From NCBI RefSeq assembly GCF_019649055.1, contig NW_026570285.1, positions 1 through 64,000 of the forward strand: DNA of 64,000 nucleotides, read 5' to 3'. Of this stretch, positions 1 through 9,700 are shown piece after piece; position 1 is the first letter of the stretch, and each line of letters opens with the position of its first letter. Both the position numbers and the translations under genes were made by a program. The DNA comes from Paramacrobiotus metropolitanus. Taxonomy: Eukaryota; Tardigrada; Eutardigrada; Parachela; Macrobiotidae. Below the pieces are notes generated by a model. The model saw only the letters and a program-made list of their open reading frames with translations. It was not told the origin of the DNA and searched no databases.

Positions 1-365
1 TCGTCATGTACAGCAGTTCCGTTTAAAGTGGTCGGTTACAACCGTTTAATCTGCTACCACGAGCCTGGTTTGAGTAATCCGAGTCGAACTGGCTCGAAGG
101 TCCGATCAGAAATCGTGGGTTTGTTCGATGGAAGTGTCCAGTCGACTTCCATCCGGTATATCCCGTCGTTATCCGACCTTCTGTCGAGTCGGTCATCCTA
201 TCCGTCGGTGGTCGACTAGGGTTAACCTGCAATAACACCCCATGTAGGGGCTAAACAAGTGCCTTCAGGTCGAATTCATCCACCGCAAACTGTGATCAAT
301 CGTCTTCGGTCATGTTGACTGGGTTTCCGACCCGACTTGTGGTCGGTTATGGTCCTTCGGAAGGT

Positions 366-800
366 CGGATGAACTGTGTATCATCGTCCGTCGAAGGCTA
401 AGTTTTTTCCGTCAGGAGGTCGGTTCTCGACTTCCAAATGCCTTTGCCGACTTGTTGTCGCGTCCTTCCGACTTCTGTTCTGGTCACTTCCGACTTGAGG
501 TCGGCTAATTTCCGACTTCTTCAGAGTGGATGAACTGTGTGCTCATCCGTCGAAAAACAAAATTCTTCGGCTAAGAGGTCGATTTTCTACTTCCGATGTA
601 TTTTCCGACCTGTTGTCGTATACTTCCGACCTCCATCTGATGACTTCCGACTTCCGTTCGAGATCGGTTATCCATGTCGGAATTCCGAGATCGGCTGATT
701 TCCGACTTCTTCGAGTCGGATGAACTGTGTGTTCATCCGTCGAAAAGACAAAGTTCTTCGGCTGGGAGGTCGATTTCCGACTTAAAAGTTCTGTGCATAC
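366..800. repeat. Degenerate tandem repeat, unit about 160-190 bp, about 2.5 copies
   Basis: GATGAACTGTGT followed by a CATC...GTCGAA segment recurs at about 368, 528 and 718, each followed by AAGTTTTTTC/AAATTCTTCGGCT-like text, GAGGTCG and TTCCGAC words. Spacing is 160 then 190 bases. The copies differ by substitutions and small indels. Confidence 0.6.
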
Positions 801-1634
801 GGCTACAGTTGACCGGGTCTCCGTTGTTCGGACATCCTTCGGTCAGTATTGACTGGCAGAAGGATGTTCGGCAGCACAACTTCGTTCCTTCTGTGATTCC
901 TGACATGAACTCTGGGTCGGATCCAAGCTACGGTTGGCTGGTTTATCCGAATGACTTGCCTCTGAGCCGCCAGGTCCTGCGAGGTAAAAGTTTTCTTGGC
1001 ATCTGTTGGCCGAGTGACTGGCGCTTCGTCATGCAAATGTGCTCGCCTACAACACTAGGGGTCTTTGTGGCCCCGGTTGACAAGACAAGCTCTTTGGTTC
1101 AAATTCCATGCACATGCAAGTCCCTAAGGTCGTCAGATCCGATCCTTCCATTTTACTTTGTCGCGAACCTGAGACGCCTAGCCGCTTCTGTTGGGGGTAG
1201 ACAACTCACGTCCGCGGAGAATTTTACTTTGCCGGTGACGCTGGCCAACTGGCCGGTACTGTTGCGGGCAAGTGGTCATCGTCATCGGGGGTTCGTTAGA
1301 GGGGTGCCGGCCGAGTATTCTAACTCGGTCTGCCTAGGATGTTCCATTGAAGACATGGGGAAGCAGGTCGCGGCGGAGTCGTTGGAGTGGCGGCCAAATC
1401 ACCGTCGCTGTTCCTCTTCAGGGAATGGCAGCACGTTCGAGACGCGCGTAGTCGTGGTCACCGGTGAATCGGCTGGTTTACCCGATATCGTCCGGGGGAG
1501 ACTGCGGTTGGACTCCAGGTACAGGTTCCTAGTTGAGTCCCTGTAGATCTGGGTTCAACCGGAGAATCCGGTTAAGCTGCCACATGACTACTGCTAGCTT
1601 CCGTCCATTCTTCATGGGCGACTTCCGTTGGCCG

Positions 1635-1915
1635 TTATGGTCGACCTGTGTGGTCGGCCATAATGTCGATTTCTCGTTAGTCGGCTACCATATACTTAGT
1701 CGATCTGTGTGATCGGCTGAGGTAGCAAGTCGTGGTTCGGCAATTTGCATCGGTGCGGTTCCGACTTCAACTCTCTGAACAATTCGTTCCGAGTTCCCAA
1801 AACCGATCTCTGTGATCGGTTTGCACAACCGACCTTTGTGGTCGGTTAGTGCCGCGGTATCCGTTATGTCTCCAAGTTATAGGTAAAGTACGGAGTCGAC
1901 CTTTGTGGTCGACTC
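1635..1915 (-). repeat. Cluster of five long ACANA-loop hairpins
   Basis: Plus-strand coordinates and stems: 1635-1663, 12 pairs (TTATGGTCGACC arm, one T-G pair); 1695-1721, 11 pairs (two T-G pairs); 1801-1821, AACCGATC/GATCGGTT; 1827-1847, AACCGACC/GGTCGGTT; 1893-1915, GAGTCGACC/GGTCGACTC. Loops are TGTGT, TGTGT, TCTGT, TTTGT and TTTGT. This is noncoding sequence, so no protein constraint explains them. Confidence 0.85.
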
Positions 1916-2413
1916 AAGTACATGTAGTCGAATCCGAGTTTTCTTGCGCTGTTGGCAGCTCGGCCGAGGATATCCGCTGTTTTACACTGGTGAAGGCTGC
2001 TCGGCTACCCGGTTCCGAAGTTGGCCACGGGTGCTGGCGAACATGGCGATGAACACGCAGCGACGTATTCAGCGCCATGTTAGCGTAATCCTCTCGGTCT
2101 ATGCTCCGGAGTCGGTTGGCCGGAGTAATCTTCGTAGCCGGTCGTGGTTAATGGTGTGATCTGTACCATGTAACTATCGGTCGGCTCCATGTAACGCGGA
2201 TTGGGGCTTCTGTTGGCTCCGATGGTCGCAGAACGTGGTTGTCGATCTGCTATGTTAGCAGATGTGGTTCACGATCTGTTCATGCCATGCTGGGGAACTG
2301 AGGTCGATTTGCTCAGTTCTGTCCAGGGGATTCCTCGGAAGACGTACCGGAACGGTGGAAAAAGCCGGCTTGTCAGGTCTAACCACTCGTGTCCGAGTCG
2401 AACCGAAGAATCC

Positions 2414-2434
2414 GGCTGACTTGTGTAGTCAGCC
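2414..2434 (-). repeat. ACANA-loop hairpin, 8 bp
   Basis: GGCTGACT, loop TGTGT, AGTCAGCC on the plus strand. The closing pair is T-A instead of the usual C-G, yet the loop is unchanged. Confidence 0.7.
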
Positions 2435-2655
2435 TTCTGGCGAAGTCGTCGTTGACGTCCGCTGTGTACATGGTTGGTCGGTTTCTGTAAAAAAACTAAA
2501 GAAAAGTGTCCATTCCGAAGTCGTTTCTCGACGGTGCTGTTTCTCAGCTAGACTGGTTCTCAGTCAGGTCGGTTCTCGACCGTGCCGTTTCTCGGCGTTA
2601 AGTCCCCTTAGTTTGTTCCGAGTGGGGGATCGAGTTCCAATGTGGGAACTCGATC

Positions 2656-4284
2656 TTAACTGAGTGGGACTTCGACGGGTTTGTCGCCGCCGAAGTAGTC
2701 GTCTTCGTCTTCATCATCCGGGCCAGGTCGGTTATGTGGCCGGATAGTCGGATCCTTGGGTTTACAAGTCGCCGGGCCACTCCGTTGAGACATCTCGTCG
2801 GTCTCATCCGTTTCTTGGCCGAGGCGATCCGCTCTGCCCTTCTTCGATTCCCTGGCCGCCTGTTTGCGGAGCCGCAGCGCATACGGTCGTGCGCCGGGTG
2901 CTATGTCGTCCGACATCCAAGGTTCGTAGGGCGATGAGTTAAATCCACTGGGCAAAGTCTTCTTCTGTCGGTACCAGCTGATAAATCTGGTCGCGTCGTC
3001 GCTGGGATCTATGTGCTCCTCACGAAAGACATACTTTGTCGCATACCGTTCGTGGGTGTACAGCAAGTCGCGCATCCAGATGGCGAGGATAACACTTCTC
3101 ATTGGTGTGCCAAGTTGGGCGACGAGGGTTTCCAAAGCCGCTGGTATCATTTCGTTCTGGTATAGGCCATACAGGGTGTAATGGCAAAAGTAATTGCCGA
3201 GCCGAGCTGCGAAGATGAATCGCAGGAATGCTGTGACTCCGTCCTGGGCCATATCAACTTCCCCTTCTGGAAGGTACTGGGTTAAGTCCAGTGCTGCCCG
3301 AGCCGCGGTTATTACAAAGGCTGGGTGGGCGTCCGTGATGACGAACTGGGCAATACTCTCCAACTCGTCATGGGGGTATTCCCGAGCTCCTAGTTGGCTC
3401 GCACGCGTTCCGTCCGGGCTGTAAAGTGGTACGTTCAGCAAGACCGGGTCGGTCATCGACGGTAACGCATTCGATCTGGTGTACGGATGTTCAACATTCT
3501 GTGCTGTGTGCGCAGACATGTTGAAGTCCGGTTGCCACTGATGTTGTTCCAGCAGCGTCTGGTATCCGGATCGGACGAGGAATTGGCGAAGGTTTTCTAC
3601 CATTCGCCAAACTTGTGGTCGATTCCGTTCCTCGTAATTCATGACGTTCATAATGTGATTTGTTCGTTCGGTGGGATGTAGCATGACGACCTCGATTCCT
3701 TGTTGTCGAGCGCGGTCGTAACGAGGATCTTCTCGGATCGGCACTTCTACTTGTGGTAGTTGCGCCATCTGGTCGGCTACTTCGACGTCCATTTGTTCCG
3801 GTTGAGCTGCCAGTTCAGCTTGGACTTCGGCCGCCGGTTCCGCCTGATGGGCTTCCGGCTGCTGTTCGGGTGGGACAAAGTTACGTTTCGACTTATTTGT
3901 TAAGTCGACCGTAAGTCCGATTCCCGTTTCTCCAGATCCAGTCCGTTTTCCTGGTGGAGGTCTGGTCGGCTCTTTTCCGACTTGTCGGATGACTGCTCGT
4001 TGCTCTTCGATTCTGTCTCGAAGATCAACAGGACCAATCCTATGTCGGAGGTCGTGTCCCGCTAAGTTTTTGCTCGGTCGGCGTTGCTGCTGTTGAGCCG
4101 CCGGTTGAGTCCAATTTCCATGTTGGGGGATCTGCTGAGAAACAGTTGGACGAGCCTGTGTGACTACTGGCGTTGCCCTGTGTGGGATTGCCATCAACTG
4201 TTCCTGAGTCGCCGGGGTAAGGGTAACCGGCTGTTGGGTTCCGTCCGGCATGTTCATCATCATCGTTACTGTTGCGCTAGTCAT
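2656..4284 (-). CDS. ORF6, unknown 542-residue protein
   Basis: Starts at ATG 4284, stops at 2656. Residues 1-190 are Gln/Pro/Glu-rich and disordered. Residues about 195-480 look globular, with many aromatics and hydrophobic helices (VMNYEERNRPQVWRMVENLRQFLV, FLRFIFAARLGNYFCHYTLYGLY, VILAIWMRDLLY). The C-terminus is basic, then acidic (DDEDEDDYFGG). The FIFAARLGNYFCHYTLYGLYQ stretch is hydrophobic but holds Arg and is more likely a buried helix than a membrane span. It is the last ORF before the 3' noncoding region. A capsid-, matrix- or accessory-type role is possible; I recognise no family. Confidence 0.75.
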   Translation of the reverse strand: MTSATVTMMMNMPDGTQQPVTLTPATQEQLMAIPHRATPVVTQARPTVSQQIPQHGNWTQPAAQQQQRRPSKNLAGHDLRHRIGPVDLRDRIEEQRAVIRQVGKEPTRPPPGKRTGSGETGIGLTVDLTNKSKRNFVPPEQQPEAHQAEPAAEVQAELAAQPEQMDVEVADQMAQLPQVEVPIREDPRYDRARQQGIEVVMLHPTERTNHIMNVMNYEERNRPQVWRMVENLRQFLVRSGYQTLLEQHQWQPDFNMSAHTAQNVEHPYTRSNALPSMTDPVLLNVPLYSPDGTRASQLGAREYPHDELESIAQFVITDAHPAFVITAARAALDLTQYLPEGEVDMAQDGVTAFLRFIFAARLGNYFCHYTLYGLYQNEMIPAALETLVAQLGTPMRSVILAIWMRDLLYTHERYATKYVFREEHIDPSDDATRFISWYRQKKTLPSGFNSSPYEPWMSDDIAPGARPYALRLRKQAARESKKGRADRLGQETDETDEMSQRSGPATCKPKDPTIRPHNRPGPDDEDEDDYFGGDKPVEVPLS

Positions 4285-4379
4285 TGGTCGGTTTGGGTCT
4301 CCGACGAAGACATCACGTACATTATGGATGAGCTGTTCGCTATCCGAGCGACCCTGTGTGGGTGCCGGTAACCGAATTT

Positions 4380-4835
4380 TTATTTCTGGTTCATAGTCGG
4401 TCGGTGGGATGGACCTTCATCGAGGCAGATTCGTTTGTCAACCTCTCTGATCTTCTTCTGGTCCTCCAATTGACGGTTAGCGTCTTGCAACTGGCGGTAC
4501 TCCCACAGTCTATCCGTTAAGACTGGTGGTCGGGTTCCTTCCCATCTCGGGTCGCGGGTTCGTTGCCGCTGGAGTGTAGCCAGGTTATCCTGTTCATGCG
4601 ACTCTAGTTGGTCGACAAGGTATTCTCTGCCGGCCAGGTACCGATATGCGCTCAAGTTACCAGCGACAACATTAATGAAAAGTGCCGCTGCCTGGGCTCG
4701 GTGTTGCGGTCCCGTGCCGGTAACTCGTTCGTTTGTGAAGGATACGATGCATTGCGCGCAAGGCAATCTGTTGTTGTCCCTCGTCGCGTTATCCCTGCAC
4801 TGTTGGCAGTCCACCGTATAAGCTTCCGTACGAGT
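4380..4835 (-). CDS. ORF5, small Cys-containing protein behind a splice acceptor
   Basis: About 150 codons, no ATG near the start. The frame opens right behind CTTTTGTTTTGACAG (AG at 4837-4836), so it is probably the 3' exon of a spliced transcript. The N-terminus has a CxxC...CxxC pattern (DCQQCRD, then LPCAQCIV), a possible small zinc site. The rest is helical and charged (LESHEQDNLATLQRQR, LQDANRQLEDQKKIREV). No family recognised. A 4-bp family-loop hairpin lies just beyond it at 4351-4363. Confidence 0.55.
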   Translation of the reverse strand, partial: TRTEAYTVDCQQCRDNATRDNNRLPCAQCIVSFTNERVTGTGPQHRAQAAALFINVVAGNLSAYRYLAGREYLVDQLESHEQDNLATLQRQRTRDPRWEGTRPPVLTDRLWEYRQLQDANRQLEDQKKIREVDKRICLDEGPSHRPTMNQK

Positions 4836-5051
4836 CTGTCAAAACAAAAGTAAGCAAACCGTTTCTCGGTTGCACCCTATAAATTACACCCTATAACTAC
4901 TACGGTCGGGCCAGGTCGGTTCTCGAGCTGGTCCAAGACGCCTTTGTGGTCGTCTAATGAGGTAAGTCGACTTCTGTTGGTCGATGACGCCTATGTGGTG
5001 TCACTGGAGGAAGGTCGGTTATGCCTCTCCTCCAACGCGTTCTGCGTTCCC
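4815..5051 (-). other. ORF4-ORF5 spacer with two hairpins
   Basis: Mostly noncoding and GTCG-rich. It contains family hairpins at 4936-4955 (AGACG-CC/GG-t-CGTCT) and 4985-5003 (TGACGCC/GGTGTCA with one G-T pair), both with the T-N-TGT plus-strand loop. The ORF5 acceptor is at 4836. Confidence 0.55.
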
Positions 5052-5492
5052 TCACTCCCGTGTCGGTGCTTCTGTCGACTCCGGCCGACTTGCTTGGTGC
5101 GAGTCAGCCAACTCGGTCGGTTGTGCCGAGGTGGATCGTTCCTTCGGTAAGTGTCCGTGCCGGTGAGTTGATGGGTTTAAGGCGATGAACCGTTGGCCGC
5201 CCTGGACTTTATCGGTGTTCGTGGCAAATCTTTGTTGGTAGAGTGCCTTCGATAAGACGAATTCCAGTTCGTCTTCCAGGGAATACTTCTTGCGTCCGGC
5301 GATTACGTCCGGTTTGGCCTTGTATTTAGGGTCGACCAACTGCGGTTCTGCTGCTGTCCACTCGAACTCAAACCGTGCTGTAAGTTGGTGGAGTATTTCT
5401 CCACGGGTAAGTCCGTCGGGATGCCAGGACATTTCCATACACGCTTCGATGGCGTGTGTCCATCCTTCATATGTTGAAGGGGCCGGGTCCTT
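5052..5492 (-). CDS. ORF4 continuation (part 5, -1 frame), C-terminus
   Basis: Opens after the TAA at 5495 and reads naturally from about 5480 (W-rich, then helical: LTRGEILHQL, YSLEDELEFVLSKALYQQRF), ending at 5052. The join to part 4 fits one missing base in GGGG at 5479-5482. If all joins are real, ORF4 would span 14723-5052, about 3200 codons, among the longest single ORFs known for an LTR element. Confidence 0.55.
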   Translation of the reverse strand, partial: KDPAPSTYEGWTHAIEACMEMSWHPDGLTRGEILHQLTARFEFEWTAAEPQLVDPKYKAKPDVIAGRKKYSLEDELEFVLSKALYQQRFATNTDKVQGGQRFIALNPSTHRHGHLPKERSTSAQPTELADSHQASRPESTEAPTRE

Positions 5493-6190
5493 TTAGCCGG
5501 TGGGAACTCGTAGTACATCCGCTTTGTGCTGGTGTACGTACGTATTATCTTCCCGGCATGGTATCCCAGGTCGCAGTAATGTCGCACGTTATTCTGGCTG
5601 AGTTGTCGCCAGTCGCCCGTCTCGTCTACCTTCCAATGTTGGAGGAGTTTGAAGGCGATTCTTGGTGTGGCGAATTTCGGTCCACGTGTAGCCAAGGCCT
5701 TCAGGGCGGCGAATGTGTACATCCATCCCGCATCGTATTCCGATACACTCGGCTTCGGTTTTGAAGCCGATTTGATGCCGGTATACTTGACCCTAACGTT
5801 GGTCAACGGAGGGATGTCGTCCGGCAACACTTCCATGGTGTCTTCATTCCATTCGGAGAGAAGTGGCCGCTCGTCAGTGTCAGGGGTTATCGGTATCCGT
5901 TTACCGTACTGACGAGGGATATATACTCCGCCATCGTCTTCATTGCCTTTGGACTCCTCGGCTTTGTCGCCGCTGTCCTTTTCTTCGGGTTGTTTGTCCG
6001 GTATCTCCGGTTCGCCCTGCTGTTGAGGTGCCGAGCTCGACGGTGGTGGAGGTTTACCATTTTCGTCGTCATCATCGTCATCGTCTTTCGGCGATCCGTT
6101 TCCAGGTGTTTGGAAATCGTCGTCGTCGTCATCATCTTCGGTTTCTTCCTCGGATGACGAGATCGGTTCCGATGACTTCGGTTCTTTTCT
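5303..6190 (-). CDS. ORF4 continuation (part 4, same frame after TGA)
   Basis: Directly downstream of the TGA the frame encodes a strongly acidic segment (SSSEEETEDDDDDD, then DDDDDDE) that looks like casein kinase 2 substrate. It then gives a Pro/Gln/Glu-rich linker and, from about 5900, a compact domain with several Tyr and Trp (VYIPRQYGKR, then MYTFAALKALATRG). It ends in a frame that turns unnatural after about 5480. No family recognised. An ATG at 5836 lies inside it. Confidence 0.55.
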   Translation of the reverse strand, partial: RKEPKSSEPISSSEEETEDDDDDDDFQTPGNGSPKDDDDDDDENGKPPPPSSSAPQQQGEPEIPDKQPEEKDSGDKAEESKGNEDDGGVYIPRQYGKRIPITPDTDERPLLSEWNEDTMEVLPDDIPPLTNVRVKYTGIKSASKPKPSVSEYDAGWMYTFAALKALATRGPKFATPRIAFKLLQHWKVDETGDWRQLSQNNVRHYCDLGYHAGKIIRTYTSTKRMYYEFPPAKRTRPLQHMKDGHTPSKRVWKCPGIPTDLPVEKYSTNLQHGLSSSGQQQNRSWSTLNTRPNRT

Positions 6191-6757
6191 TCACCGGCTT
6201 AGTCGACTTCGTCTTTGTCGATTTCGACTTTCCTTCTGTTGGGTCAAGTCTTCCGGTTCCGGCGAAATTTCCATAGGCGAGGACGGCGGGAGTGACTGTA
6301 CGTCCCTCGGAATGAACCGTCCTTTCGCGCTCCTAGTCGGTTTTGCCGTACTTGCTCGTCCCCCTGGAGCTGCTGCCGTGCCGACATATGTTGTCGGTTC
6401 ATGGGGTGCTCGAGGTCGGGGTAAGACTTGGACTCGTCTTTGTGACGACTGTCCAGCCGTACGAGCTATATGCAGCAAGGCGGCTGCATCCTCCGACGGT
6501 TGTTCGTTGGAGTCGCTGTATTCTTCGGTAGGTTCCGTGCCAGCCGGAGGCTTGTCCGTGTTGACGTAAGACATCCGGAGGTTAAACTCACGCCGATGTT
6601 GTTCCGGTATGAAGTTAGGCACGGTATACCGTACCGGTACGTCGCGTTCCGCATTGGTCGTCTGGAGGGTGTGTTGTTCGACCAAAGACGTAATCCGGTC
6701 GCTTATCCTATCCGTGATGATTTCGTCGATGTTCCCTTCTTGTCCATGTACATCACG
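6191..6757 (-). CDS. ORF4 continuation (part 3, -1 frame)
   Basis: Open from the TAA at 6760 to TGA 6193-6191. The overlap with part 2 is 55 bases, and the frame change fits one missing base in CCC at 6734-6736 (plus strand). It encodes a short helix rich in Ile/Asp/Arg, then an Arg/Pro/Ser-rich tail. The same frame continues beyond the TGA into part 4, so the TGA either is a nonsense change or is read through. Product unrecognised. Confidence 0.5.
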   Translation of the reverse strand, partial: RDVHGQEGNIDEIITDRISDRITSLVEQHTLQTTNAERDVPVRYTVPNFIPEQHRREFNLRMSYVNTDKPPAGTEPTEEYSDSNEQPSEDAAALLHIARTAGQSSQRRVQVLPRPRAPHEPTTYVGTAAAPGGRASTAKPTRSAKGRFIPRDVQSLPPSSPMEISPEPEDLTQQKESRNRQRRSRLSR

Positions 6758-9700
6758 TTATATACACGGGCAATCTGGACCAAAGTCGATCCGCGGGGAT
6801 TCCTACTGTATCCGATGCACCGTGCAATTCTAGTCGGTGTATCGTCCGCATTCCTGGCGGCTGCACTTTTGAGTGCCTTGATGAGGTCCGGTGGGAGCAG
6901 TTCGGCCGTCCGTCCCCATTGTCGGTGAACGGCTACTGCTAATCCGAAATCCAAAGTCCAGGCGACGATCTGCATCATGAGTTGATGCGTCAACCACTTT
7001 CCGGTTTCGCCTCCGACTTGGATGTTGTTGGACAGGTCTCGGACCAAGGACTGGTAGATGTCCACGCCGTTTTTCCTGGCGTTTTCGATGCTCCTGACGA
7101 CTTCGACGTGTACTCGGACGGTACGGATTAATGTATCGACCGGGTCATCCGGCTGTTCGTCCGGAAGGCGCTCGCGCACATCGTCTGGGGCTGGCCACTG
7201 TGATTCATCAGTGTCCGCTCCATGGTCGAACATTTCTTTCAGGTCGCCTTTAAATCCTTCGTAGGGGTCACCTTCTCCATGGTCGGAGATTGAGTCCTTT
7301 TCCTCAATGTCCGAGATCTGATCGGATTCCACGTCAGACTGTTGCTTGGATGTGGAGGGCTGGGGTTGTTCGGTCGGAGTCGGCGGTTTTGGTGGGTTCC
7401 GTAGCCGACCTCCTGAAGTCTTAGCCGGCTTTGTGCCGGTTCGCTCCATGACTTCTTTGAATTTACGCTCCACCGCCTCCTTGTCGTGCGGTTGTTGAGC
7501 CTTTTCCTTCTGCTCGGTCCTTTGTGGGCCGGCATCCGAAATATCCAAGTCATCGGATGACTTATGCCGCTTGGCCGGATTAGGCTTCGGCGTCTTTACC
7601 GTAGAGTCCGACTTCGGTTTGGTCGTCTCTTTGGCCTCCGACTTTACTGGTTTCTTCTGGGTTTCCGTCGGTTGCGGCTTAGCGGATTGTTTCGCTGCTT
7701 CCTTCTTGGCCTTCCGTTTATCCTTGTGGGATTTCGCGGAATTGGCCGAGTTGATGACCCGTGTGTCCAGATCTTCGTCGATCTGAACGGAAGGTTGTCT
7801 GGCCGGAGGGGGACTTTCATCTTGACGGGTTGCTGTGCCGTCTTCTTGGTCGACTTGGGTTCCGGAGCGGTGACTTTATGTCGAGTCGGCGTAGCCGCTT
7901 GTAGGGCTTTAGGTCGACTCTTTTCCGCTCGGTAATGTTCTCCCATACGTTTCATAACGTCGGCCATCTTCTCGGTAAGTCGGTCGTGGTCGCGCCGAGC
8001 TTCCGTGGTGTTTCCGACTATGCTGGCACGTCGGATTCTCAGCGAGTGCCAGAGTTCCCTATCCTCCGGGTATGCCATGTCGATGCAGGCATCCTGCTCC
8101 GACCTTGTCAAGTCCTTTACATGTTGTAAGGCTGGGTCGTCATGGAATTCGCGCGATGAGTCCTGAGGTGGTTTCTCCTTAGCTGTACTTCGTTTGGTCG
8201 GTATGTTTACCGATTCCTTTGCCGACTCGTTCGTTCGAGACTCGTCAATTGTTAGACGTGGGCCGGAGTGTATCGAGGTCGGTTCGTCCCTTTGTGGTGA
8301 CGTTTCGACCGTTGTTTCGACTCGCGCTTCCGAAGGGGATGTTGTGTCCATCGCGTCTTCGGTTTTCTTCGGTTTCGTCGGAGTATTCCGAGGTGTAAAC
8401 CTGAGTGGTTTCTCCATTGTCGGTTGACTCGGCAGCTTAGTCGGCTGGGATGCTGATCGGGTCGGCGAAATTTGTTTTACCGGCGATCTGCCTCGTTTCG
8501 GCGTGAATCCCTTCGGTGGTGCCTCTGCCTTCTGTTGAATAGAGTCATCGGAATCGACGTTGTCCGCATTCTCCTCATCTTCACTACTATCCGACATTGT
8601 TATCGGAATCTTCTCGGTTACCTCTTCTCCGGGCCGAGGTTGGATTTCCAGCGTGTAAGCGCCCGGGTTGATGCTCGGATTGCGGAGACGTTGGATCGTC
8701 TGGATCATGTTAGAGTCCAGCGGGAGTTGTCGTAACTCCTGCTTTCCGCATCTTAGAGTCACCAACCGTCGCAGGACTTTGTCCCTATCCTGGATCGTAG
8801 CATGGATCTTCTGGGCCGTCTGAGTCTGTTGCTCGTCCGTCATGGTCCGATCTCGGATACCTCCTTGAAGTTGTGCTTCGTAGAGTATCCGTTGAAGATC
8901 CAACGTTTTGGCTTGGCTGACCAACTTCTTGTGGATGCCGGGAGTAAATAAGGCCTTCGCTCCCATCACTTTCCGTGACGGGCTCGGCTTCTCTTCAGCC
9001 GGTGGTAGGGAAGACGGAGTCGCCTTCAGAATTTCCAAGAGTCGTTCCTTGGTCCTGACTGGTGATGGCGACTTTGACGGGAAGAGACGCCTGCGTGGAC
9101 CGTGCTCTTCAATGTTGTCCGTCAGTTTCGGCTTCCTAACGAATTTCGGTGAGTTTGATCCGCCAGGTTGGAGGACGAGTCGACCGTCAGGTGTTCGTTC
9201 ACTCTGCGGTTCTCTTTGTGAGAGCCCAGGTAACGTTGTCGGTCGTTCAAGGGGCTTAGGTCGGCTAGCTTCTGTTGTTCCGACTTCCTCCGACGTGTCC
9301 ATCGGTTCGTCTTCGCCTTCGAGTCCTGGTACCGGTACTTCGTCCATCGGCTCGTCTTGGTGACTCGCCGGTGGAACTACCTGTGTCGGTTTGACAGGTT
9401 GTACCTTAGGCTTTTTGGCGGAGGGCGGCCTCTTCGGCTTACGTTGCTCTTCCGCTTCCTTCCGCTTGTAGAAGTCGTCTACGAAGGACTGAATCATGGC
9501 CGTCAGAGTTTGCAGCCGTTCCTGATTCTTTACCGACCACACTGTTGTTGGTCGGAGGATAAATCGGGCTTCCTTGGCGTTGTTCTCCAAGTGTCCGAGA
9601 TTGATATCGATCTGACAGTATTGCGGACTCCGTTGGTCGGTTTCGTCCATCATCTTCCGAAGTTCGACGATGACAGCGTCCGCTCGCAGTAACTGTGTGT

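Larger units (their letters stand above)
1..2655 (-). other. 3' noncoding region of the retroelement
   Basis: No supported gene. The region is saturated with GTCGG, TCGAC and TTCCGAC words, carries a three-copy tandem repeat (366-800) and a tight group of long hairpins (1635-1915, 2414-2434). No polypurine tract, LTR or target duplication is visible. A 290-codon plus-strand ORF (674-1546) has no features that support it. Confidence 0.6.

Noticed and set aside
674-1546. Plus-strand ORF of 290 codons in the 3' noncoding region of the retroelement
   Set aside because: No domain, no signal peptide, odd composition caused by GTCGG repeats and hairpins; the region has few stop triplets by composition. 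An antisense gene is possible but unsupported.
2262-2663. Plus-strand ORF of 133 codons near the end of ORF6
   Set aside because: Overlaps hairpin and repeat words; no coding features.
7644-7875. Programmed -1 frameshift inside ORF4
   Set aside because: All three ORF4 joins are -1, which looked programmed, but no XXXYYYZ heptamer lies in phase in any overlap, and each join has a homopolymer whose lengthening by one base repairs the frame.
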